A stretch of 11,685 bases of DNA from Selenomonas sp. (GTDB lineage Bacteria > Bacillota_C > Negativicutes > Selenomonadales > Selenomonadaceae): the NCBI RefSeq assembly GCF_024693525.1, contig NZ_JAILKR010000014.1, forward strand, positions 1 to 11,685, given 5' to 3'. The translations under genes and the position numbers were made by a program. Positions 1 to 6,800 of the stretch are shown in pieces. Position 1 is the first letter of the stretch, and each line of letters starts with the position of its first letter. The notes below the pieces were generated by a model, which made no database searches, was not told the DNA's origin, and saw only the letters and a list, made by a program, of their open reading frames with translations.

Positions 1-1
1 T

Positions 2-259
2 GGCCGCATTGAGACGACGGAAGCTAAGGCAAAAGAGCTCCGCAAATTTGCTGAGCAGCTGATCACGCTTGCAAAGCGTGGCGACCTGAGCGCTCGTCGC
101 AAGGCTATCGCAGCCCTGTCTGATGAAGATGTTGTAAGAAAGCTGTTCGATGAGATCGCAGCTAAATACGCTGACCGCCAGGGTGGTTACACGCGTATCC
201 TGAAACTCGGCGTACGCCGTGGTGACGCTGCTCCGATGGTTATCATCGAGCTCGTCTAA
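2..259 (+). CDS. rplQ: 50S ribosomal protein L17, 3' part only
   Basis: This is the C-terminal 85 codons of L17, a protein of the large ribosomal subunit that lies near the peptide exit tunnel. The reading frame begins outside the window and ends at TAA 257-259. The visible part starts [20 protein letters not shown], continues through a lysine/arginine-rich stretch ([14 protein letters not shown]) and ends with [20 protein letters not shown] followed by IIELV, the conserved L17 tail. L17 proteins are usually about 110-130 residues, so roughly the first quarter is missing because of the window edge, not because the gene is broken. In Firmicutes rplQ is the last gene of the large rpsM-rpsK-rpoA-rplQ ribosomal operon. 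The strong terminator 11 bases downstream fits that position. Confidence 0.95.
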   Translation, partial: GRIETTEAKAKELRKFAEQLITLAKRGDLSARRKAIAALSDEDVVRKLFDEIAAKYADRQGGYTRILKLGVRRGDAAPMVIIELV

Positions 260-270
260 TTAGGACATAG

Positions 271-302
271 AGACCTCAGTCTTCGGACTGAGGTCTTTTT
301 TT
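271..302 (+). terminator. Intrinsic terminator after rplQ
   Basis: A perfect 11-bp stem (271-281 with 286-296) is closed by a C(UUCG)G tetraloop, an exceptionally stable loop, and runs into seven T residues (296-302). It should end transcription of the ribosomal protein operon. It also separates that operon from the ECF transporter genes, which have their own promoter just downstream. Confidence 0.95.
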
Positions 303-320
303 GTTAACTTAAGAGAATAT

Positions 321-349
321 TTGAATTAACGATAAAATCACGGTATAAT
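321..349 (+). promoter_or_regulatory. Sigma-A type promoter for ecfA1
   Basis: A -35 box TTGAAT (321-326) and a perfect -10 box TATAAT (344-349) are separated by 17 bases, the ideal spacing for the housekeeping sigma factor. Transcription should start near 356. The ATG at 348 overlaps the -10 box and so cannot be the translation start, which supports the ATG at 384. No operator or riboswitch is visible in the short leader of about 28 bases, so the transporter core may be expressed constitutively. Confidence 0.75.
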
Positions 350-383
350 GAATGACGTGACTAATAGAAAAGAGGAGAAGTGG

Positions 384-1232
384 ATGTCATTCATAGAATT
401 CCATGATTTGACGCATTGTTATAATCAAGGTCTGGAAAATGAACATAGGGCACTCGGTGGAGTAGACCTTTCGATTGAAAAAGGATCTTTTACAGCAATT
501 TTGGGGCGGAATGGCTCAGGAAAATCTACTTTGGCAAAACATATCAATGGGCTGCTTTTGCCGACGACTGGTAGCTGTCTCGTGGATGGCAAGGATACGC
601 GGAAGGCGGAGGAGCTTTGGCAGATACGGCGGCAGGTGGGGATGGTGTTCCAGAATCCGGATAATCAGCTCATTGCGGCGGTGGTGGAAGATGATGTGGC
701 TTTTGGTCCAGAGAATCTAGGCATGGAGCCCGAGGAGATTCGCCTTAAGGTTAATGCGGCATTGAGGGCGGTGAATATGGCCAAATACCGGACCTTTGCG
801 CCCCATCTGTTATCAGGGGGGCAGAAGCAGCGCATAGCCATTGCTGGAGCCTTGGCTATGGATACGGAGTGCCTGGTTTTGGATGAGCCGACGGCTATGC
901 TTGACCCCCAGGGACGGGAAGAAGTACTGCGGACGGTGCAGAAGCTTCATGAAGAGCGGGGAATTACGATTGTGTATATCACTCATTTCATGGAAGAAGC
1001 TTCTGTAGCAGACCGGATTGTGGTCATGGATAAGGGGCAGGTGGCAGCTGATGGCACGTCACGGGAGATTTTTGCTGACGTTCCCGGTATGAAGAAACGC
1101 GGCTTGGATGTTCCACTGGCGGCGGAGGTGGCCTGGCAGCTTCGCCATCAGGGAGTCAAGCTGCCGAAGACTATCCTCACGGAAGATGAATTGGTAGAGG
1201 CATTGGAGGCATATACGTGTCAATCGAATTAA
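384..1232 (+). CDS. ecfA1: ECF transporter ATPase, first subunit
   Basis: One of the two ABC-type ATPases that power energy-coupling factor (ECF) import of vitamins or metal ions. It acts on the cytoplasmic face of the membrane, bound to EcfT. The 282-residue protein has the full ABC set: Walker A GRNGSGKST (41-49), Q-loop Gln90 within FQNPDNQ, signature LSGGQKQR (143-150), Walker B LVLDEP with catalytic Glu168, a D-loop at LDP (173-175) and switch His201. The FQNPDNQ and DDVAFGPEN segments are typical of the CbiO/EcfA family. The start at 384 is chosen because AGAGGAG (371-377) lies 6 bases ahead; an in-frame ATG at 348 overlaps the promoter -10 box. The 3' end overlaps ecfA2 by 16 bases, implying translational coupling. 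The A1 label rests on gene order (first of the pair). Confidence 0.93.
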   Translation: MSFIEFHDLTHCYNQGLENEHRALGGVDLSIEKGSFTAILGRNGSGKSTLAKHINGLLLPTTGSCLVDGKDTRKAEELWQIRRQVGMVFQNPDNQLIAAVVEDDVAFGPENLGMEPEEIRLKVNAALRAVNMAKYRTFAPHLLSGGQKQRIAIAGALAMDTECLVLDEPTAMLDPQGREEVLRTVQKLHEERGITIVYITHFMEEASVADRIVVMDKGQVAADGTSREIFADVPGMKKRGLDVPLAAEVAWQLRHQGVKLPKTILTEDELVEALEAYTCQSN

Positions 1233-2086
1233 AACAGGTCAGTTATACTTATATGCCCAAGACACCGTATGAACATAAGGCGCTGGATGATGTGTCTTTT
1301 ACGCTGGATGAGGGGAGTTTTACGGCCATTGCTGGTCATACTGGGTCGGGAAAGTCAACCCTTGTCCAGCATTTGAACGGCCTGTTGCATCCGGAATGTG
1401 GGCAGGTCTTGGTAGATGGCGTGGATTTGGCGGATTCCTCCAAGACGGGACGCCAAGCGGCTAAGGAAGCCCGCAATAAGGTGGGCATGGTGTTCCAGTA
1501 TCCGGAACAGCAGTTGTTTGAAGAGACGATTGCGGCAGATATTGCTTTTGGCCCGAAGAATCAGGGGCTGGAGGGGGAAGCCTTGGTAAAGCGTGTCAAA
1601 GAGGCCATGGAGCTAATGGGCCTTGATTATGCGGTTTATAAAGATCGCTCTCCGTTCCAGCTCAGTGGTGGTCAGAAGCGCCGGGTGGCTATTGCCGGTG
1701 TACTGGCCCTTCGCCCGAAATACTTGGTGTTGGATGAACCCACGGCAGGTCTTGATCCGCAGGGGCGGGAAGATTTGATTCAGACTATTTGCCATTTGCG
1801 CAAGAAATGGAAGCTCACCATTGTATTTGTTTCGCATAACATGGAAGATATTGCCCGTCTGGCGGATTCTGTGGTGATTATGAATCATGGACAAATGGCA
1901 ATCAAAGCGGCTCCACAGACAGCTTTTGAACAAGTAGAACTCCTGCAGGCGGCTGGTTTGCAGGAACCACAGATGCTTCATCTGCTGCATCGCCTGCAAG
2001 CGGTGGGGCTTCCGGTAAAGACGAATGGGATTCAGCTGGAAGAAGGTATCCGCGCAATCAAGGAGGTATTGTCACATGCTAAGTAA
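1217..2086 (+). CDS. ecfA2: ECF transporter ATPase, second subunit
   Basis: The partner ATPase of EcfA1; the two form a heterodimer that hydrolyses ATP and moves EcfT and the bound substrate-capture protein. It is 289 residues with GTG as start codon, preceded by GGAGG (1205-1209) with 7 bases of spacing. Visible motifs are Walker A GHTGSGKST (40-48), Q-loop Gln94 in FQYPEQQLFEETI, signature LSGGQKRR (149-156), Walker B LVLDEP with Glu174, D-loop LDP (179-181) and switch His207. The YPEQQLFEETIAADIAFGP segment is characteristic of the EcfA2/CbiO2 branch. The gene overlaps both ecfA1 (16 bases) and ecfT (11 bases), so all three are probably co-translated in fixed ratio. All catalytic residues are present in both ATPases, so neither site looks degenerate. 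Confidence 0.93.
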   Translation: MSIELKQVSYTYMPKTPYEHKALDDVSFTLDEGSFTAIAGHTGSGKSTLVQHLNGLLHPECGQVLVDGVDLADSSKTGRQAAKEARNKVGMVFQYPEQQLFEETIAADIAFGPKNQGLEGEALVKRVKEAMELMGLDYAVYKDRSPFQLSGGQKRRVAIAGVLALRPKYLVLDEPTAGLDPQGREDLIQTICHLRKKWKLTIVFVSHNMEDIARLADSVVIMNHGQMAIKAAPQTAFEQVELLQAAGLQEPQMLHLLHRLQAVGLPVKTNGIQLEEGIRAIKEVLSHAK

Positions 2087-2876
2087 TATCACGATTGGAC
2101 AGTACTTTCCGGGAAATAGCATCCTCCATCGTTTGGACCCGCGGGTGAAGGTGCTGCTGTTGTTTTTCTTTTTGATTGAGATTTTCTTGTTCAGCAATGC
2201 CGTGGCTTATGGAGTCTTTTCCGCTGTTACCCTTGTGCTGATGTTGCTTTCGGGGGTTCCGCTTCGGATGCTGCTTCGTTCGCTTAAACCGCTTTGGTGG
2301 ATTATTCTTTTTACCTTTGTCATCCATTTGTTCAGCAATCCGGGAACGCCGATAGCTCAGTTTTTGCTGTTTACCGTGACTTGGGAAGGTGTGCGGATGG
2401 GGTGTTTTATTTCCCTGCGGCTGGTTTTGCTCATTCTGATGAGTTCGCTGTTAACCTTTACCACGAGTCCGCTAAAACTTACCGATGCCTTGGAGAGTTT
2501 GCTATCTCCCTTCCGCCGCTTTGGGCTGCCTGCCCATGAGTTGGCCATGATGATGACGATTGCCCTGCGGTTTATTCCGACGCTGATTGAGGAAACGGAT
2601 AAAATCATGAAGGCGCAGCAGTCCCGGGGGGCGGATTTTACCACGGGAAATGTGATGAAGCGTTTGCGGAATATGGTGCCGATTCTGGTGCCGTTGTTCC
2701 TGTCGGCATTCCGGCGGGCAGATGAACTGGCCATGGCTATGGAAGCTAGATGTTATCGTGGTGGTGTTGGGCGCACCCAGATGAAGTCATTGAAGACAGG
2801 GGCTATTGACTACCTGGCGATTGGCGGATTTATCCTGTTGACGGCGTCACTGATTGGCGTCAAGGTGCTGGCATAA
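2076..2876 (+). CDS. ecfT: ECF transporter transmembrane coupling protein
   Basis: The membrane subunit that links the two EcfA ATPases to exchangeable substrate-binding S proteins. The 266-residue product has several strongly hydrophobic segments (about 26-39, 43-59, 73-87, 111-128 and 246-264). Its large cytoplasmic region carries the two coupling motifs of the family, here S183-R184-G185 and A224-R225-C226, whose arginines dock in grooves of the ATPases. The N-terminal LHRLDPRVKV is also typical. The start at 2076 is chosen because a near-perfect AAGGAGGT (2060-2067) sits 8 bases upstream; a longer frame from 2025 has no such signal and lies inside ecfA2. Overlap with ecfA2 is 11 bases. 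No S-component gene is adjacent, as expected for the general group II module that serves many S proteins. Confidence 0.92.
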   Translation: MLSNITIGQYFPGNSILHRLDPRVKVLLLFFFLIEIFLFSNAVAYGVFSAVTLVLMLLSGVPLRMLLRSLKPLWWIILFTFVIHLFSNPGTPIAQFLLFTVTWEGVRMGCFISLRLVLLILMSSLLTFTTSPLKLTDALESLLSPFRRFGLPAHELAMMMTIALRFIPTLIEETDKIMKAQQSRGADFTTGNVMKRLRNMVPILVPLFLSAFRRADELAMAMEARCYRGGVGRTQMKSLKTGAIDYLAIGGFILLTASLIGVKVLA

Positions 2877-2893
2877 GCGAAGAAAGGAATGGC

Positions 2894-3670
2894 ATGAAAC
2901 CAGAACATAAAGTGGAGATGAAGGCGAGAGCCCGCAATATCGTTTTGACGGTGGCCTACGATGGAACAGCCTATCATGGCTTTCAGCGTCAGACGCCGCC
3001 GGTGGTAGCGGTGCAAAATGTACTGGAAGAAAAATTGCAACAGGTCTTTGGGGATACGATCGAGCTGGCGGCTTCGGGGCGTACCGATGCCGGGGTTCAT
3101 GCCTATGGACAAGTGGTGAATTTTTTTACCAATGGTACGATTCCCACGGAGCGGATTGTGCGGGCGGTGAACAGCCTGCTGCCGCCGGATATCGTGGTAA
3201 AGGAGGCACATGAGGCGGATTTCGATTTCAGTGCCCGTCACAGTGCGAAGTCTAAGACCTATATCTATCGCATTCAGCAGGGGGAGACGGGCAGTCCCTT
3301 CACCCAGCGGTATGCTTGGTATGAGCGGCGGCCGCTGGATATAGCGGCTATGCAGCAGGCTTTGGACTGCATCCTGGGCACCCATGATTTCAGTGCGTTC
3401 CGGGCGGCAGGCGGCGCCCCCATGTTGCCGATACGCACCATGTATGAGGCCAAGGTGGAGAAAAAGGAAAACGGCATGTTGGAGTTTTCTATCCATGGCA
3501 ATGGCTTTCTTTATCACATGGTTCGAAACATCATCGGTACGGTGGTGAATGTGGGGCTGGGACGGCTGACGGTAGCGGATTTCCAGCGAATTATGGATAG
3601 CCTTGACCGGAAGCAGGCTAGTGCTACGGCACCAGCTTGCGGGCTCTATCTCTATAAAGTAGAATATTGA
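2894..3670 (+). CDS. truA: tRNA pseudouridine(38-40) synthase
   Basis: TruA converts uridines 38, 39 and 40 of the tRNA anticodon arm to pseudouridine, without cofactors, in the cytoplasm. The 258-residue protein matches the usual length. It shows the N-terminal VAYDGTAYHGFQRQ block (20-33) and the catalytic block GRTDAGVHA (62-70), with the nucleophile at Asp65. Toward the C-terminus, GNGFLYHMVRNIIGT matches the conserved TruA fold core. The start at 2894 has AAGGA (2884-2888) with 5 bases of spacing. An internal ATG at 2918 would give a length closer to many homologues but has only a weak GTGGAG ahead, so it remains an alternative. The gene lies 17 bases after ecfT and is probably the last of that operon, as in Bacillus subtilis, where truA also follows the ECF genes. 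Confidence 0.94.
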   Translation: MKPEHKVEMKARARNIVLTVAYDGTAYHGFQRQTPPVVAVQNVLEEKLQQVFGDTIELAASGRTDAGVHAYGQVVNFFTNGTIPTERIVRAVNSLLPPDIVVKEAHEADFDFSARHSAKSKTYIYRIQQGETGSPFTQRYAWYERRPLDIAAMQQALDCILGTHDFSAFRAAGGAPMLPIRTMYEAKVEKKENGMLEFSIHGNGFLYHMVRNIIGTVVNVGLGRLTVADFQRIMDSLDRKQASATAPACGLYLYKVEY

Positions 3671-3673
3671 TTC

Positions 3674-3728
3674 TAAGCGTTGGTAAGCAGAAAGTTCCGC
3701 ACTTTATGTATTATTGACGCTTATTTTT
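3674..3728 (+). terminator. Weak terminator-like fold after truA
   Basis: TAAGCGT (3674-3680) can pair with ACGCTTA (3717-3723), extendable inward by three G-U pairs. It encloses a small inner hairpin AAAGT-TCCGC-ACTTT (3691-3705). The outer stem is followed by A and then five T residues (3724-3728). This branched fold could end the ecf-truA transcript, but it is much weaker than the other terminators in the window and may be leaky. Confidence 0.4.
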
Positions 3729-3750
3729 ATTGGTTGTGTGATAATTCGGC

Positions 3751-3779
3751 TTGCACGGTACTTGCATATGGGGTAAAAT
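3751..3779 (+). promoter_or_regulatory. Promoter for the large activase gene
   Basis: A -35 box TTGCAC (3751-3756) and a -10 box TAAAAT (3774-3779) with 17 bases between them point to a transcription start near 3786, giving a leader of about 55 bases. A second, weaker candidate lies upstream: TTGACG (3714-3719) with an extended -10 TGTGATAAT (3737-3745), but its spacing of 20 bases is poor. The gene is thus likely its own transcription unit. Confidence 0.6.
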
Positions 3780-3783
3780 ATGA

Positions 3784-3809
3784 AAAGACCCTGTAAAAGG
3801 AGGGTCTTT
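3784..3809 (+). promoter_or_regulatory. Leader hairpin holding a strong Shine-Dalgarno
   Basis: A perfect 9-bp stem, AAAGACCCT (3784-3792) with AGGGTCTTT (3801-3809), has an 8-base loop and lies at the predicted 5' end of the activase mRNA. It has no directly adjoining U-run, so it is a poor terminator on this strand. The loop and 3' arm contain AAAAGGAGGG (3795-3804), the best ribosome-binding sequence in the leader. That site is 36 bases ahead of the activase start and so is not its own site. It lies 12 bases ahead of a six-codon frame, ATG 3816 to TGA 3836 (MHFFRW). The hairpin could stabilise the mRNA or hide the site. Confidence 0.5.
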
Positions 3810-3840
3810 ACTCGTATGCATTTTTTCAGGTGGTGAAACT

Positions 3841-6800
3841 ATGGATTCCCTATTAAAAGTTGGTATTGATGTAGGTTCTACGACCATCAAATTGGTGGTA
3901 TTGGACCACGAGAAAAATATTCTTTACAAGAATTACGCTCGCCACTTTTCGGAGATTGGCAATGCCCTGCAGGAAAATCTGACGCATCTCAAGACGATTG
4001 TGGGAGAACGGAAATTTTCCTTTGCGCTTACCGGTTCGGCCGGTATGGGCATTGCTCAGCGCATTGGACTGCCCTTTGTGCAGGAGGTTATTGCCTGTGC
4101 GACGGCTGTCCGGGAGCTTATTCCGCAGACGGACACGGTCGTAGAACTCGGCGGTGAAGATGCGAAAATTACGTATTTCGGGGATGCACCGGAGCAGCGC
4201 ATGAATGGTGTCTGTGCTGGCGGTACGGGCTCGTTCATCGACCATATGGCATCGCTGTTGTCGACGGATGCGCCGGGACTTAATGCCCTCGCTGCCAAAG
4301 GCAAACAGATCTACACGATAGCTTCGCGCTGTGGTGTTTTTGCCAAGACGGATATCCAGGCCCTTATGAATGATGGGGCGGAAAAAGCGGATATTGCCCT
4401 GTCGATTTTTCAGGCGGTGGTCAATCAGACCATCGGCAATCTGGCCCAGGGGCGTCCAATTGATGGTCATGTGGCTTTCCTCGGCGGTCCGCTGCATTTT
4501 CTGCCGGAGCTGCGCAAGCGCTTTATCGAGACGCTGGGGCTCGACAAGGAGCATGTTGTCGCTGTGGATTACGGCAACTATTTTGTCGCGATGGGTTCAG
4601 CCCTGTCGGATGAAGCGAAGAACATCGATGTAGCGCAGCTGGAGACGAGCATTGAGCGTGCCAAGGAAGCGGCGGCTACGGAGACGCGCAAGGCGGATTT
4701 TACGCTGTTTGACAGCCAGGAGGAATATGAAGCCTTCAAGCGGCGCCACGATAAGGATAAGGTAAAGCGTGGCGAGTTGGCAGCTTATGAAGGGCCGGTC
4801 TATGTCGGCATCGATGCTGGTTCGACGACGACGAAAATCACAGCTATCGGCCGCGATAAGGAGATTCTCTATACCTCCTATGGCAGCAATCAGGGGTCGC
4901 CGCTTACGACGGTGGTTCGCGAGTTTAAGGAACTTTACAAGGCGATGCCGGAATCGGCTTGGATTGCTGGCACCATGACGACGGGCTATGGTGAAGCCAT
5001 TGTCAAGGCGGCTATCCACGCCGATGGCGGTGAGGTTGAGACCTTTGCCCATCTGCGGGCGGCCCAGGAATTTTGCCCCGAGGTCACCTTTGTCCTCGAT
5101 ATCGGCGGCCAGGATATGAAGTGCTTCTTCGTCAAGGATGGCAGCATCGGCAACATCACCCTCAATGAGGCTTGCTCGGCGGGCTGTGGTTCCTTTATCC
5201 AGAACTTTGCTGAAGGCCTGCACATGACGCCGGCGGAGTTTGCGAAAAAGGCGCTGACCTCTAAGGCTCCCGTTGACCTTGGCACGCGCTGCACGGTCTT
5301 TATGAATTCGAAAGTCAAGCAGGCGCAGAAAGAGGGGGCGGAAGTCGCCGATATTTCGGCGGGCATTGCCTTCTCGGTCATCAAGAATGCCCTGTTCAAG
5401 GTTATGCAGCTCAAGGACGTCCGCGAGCTTGGCGACCATATTGTCGTGCAGGGGGGCACCTTCTACAACGATGCTGTGCTTCGCTGCATGGAGAAACTGC
5501 TGGACCGGGACGTCATTCGTCCGGATATTGCCGGTCTTATGGGAGCTTATGGTGCCGCTATCCTGGCCCTGGAGACCGGGGCGGAAAAATCGGCGGTCTT
5601 GTCGGCAGACGAACTGCAGAATTTTACGGTGGATACGAGTTCCTACCGCTGTAAGGGTTGCGGCAATAAGTGCTTGATTACGATGCAGAAGTTCCCCGAT
5701 GGCAGTAAGTATTTCACGGGGAATCGCTGTGAGCGCGGCGTGGGTGGCGAAAAACAGACTCAGGAGCAGACGCCGAACATCTACAAGTATAAGTACGACC
5801 GCGTATTTAAATATTACAAGCCCCAGGCTGATGCCAAGCGGGGCCGCATCGGTATCCCGCGGGTGCTCAATATGTACGAAGATTACCCGTTCTGGTTTAC
5901 CTTCCTTGATAACCTTGGCTATGAGGTGGTGCTGTCGGGCAAGTCGAGTGCCAAGATGTACTATAAGGGGATGGCAACCGTACCGTCGGACTCCCTCTGC
6001 TATCCGGCTAAGATTACCCATGGACATATCGTCGACCTCATCGAGAAGGGCGTAAAAAAGATTTTTTATCCCTGCGAGCCCTATAATATGGAGGACGATG
6101 TCAACGAGTCGGACAACCATTTCAACTGTCCGATTGTTGCCTCCTATGCCGAAAATATCCGTGGCAATATGGATATCCTGCGGGAGCAGAATATCGACTT
6201 TATACAGCCTTTCCTACCGATTCATGATAAGAAACGACTGATTGTGCGCCTCTATGAGGAGCTGGGCCGCAAGGAAGGGATTTCCAAACAGGAAATCGCG
6301 GCGGCAGTTGAGGCGGCCTATAAGGAAATTGAGCAGTATCGTCAGGATGTCCGCGACTATGGCGCAAAGATTCTCGCCCGGATTGAAAAGACTGGGGAGC
6401 AGGCAATTTTGCTGGTGGGCCGTCCCTATCATGTGGATCCGGAAATCAATCACGGCATTCCCGAGATGATCCAATCCTATAAGTTGCCAATCCTTTCGGA
6501 GGATGCGGTCTATCATCTGCCGGTCAAGTCCGGGAAGCTCAAGGTCGTCAATCAGTGGAGCTATCATGCGCGCCTTTATCATGCAGCTCAGTTCGTGGCA
6601 GAGCATGACAATCTGACGCTGATCCAGTTCAGCTCCTTTGGCTGCGGTTTGGATGCGCTGACTACTGGCCAGTGCAAGGAAATCCTCGAACAGCATCATC
6701 GCATCTATACGATGATCAAGCTTGATGAGGTATCGAACCTCGGGGCAGCTCGCATCCGCCTGCGTTCGCTGATGGCAGCGCTCACGCGCCGCACGCCGGT

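Noticed and set aside
348..383. Twelve-codon N-terminal extension of ecfA1 from ATG 348
   Set aside because: That ATG overlaps the -10 box and lies upstream of the predicted transcript start; ATG 384 has a well-spaced AGAGGAG.
4597..6120. A 507-codon open frame on the - strand inside the activase gene
   Set aside because: Same reason: a shadow of the strongly coding + strand, with no recognisable domain, and it would run against all neighbouring genes.
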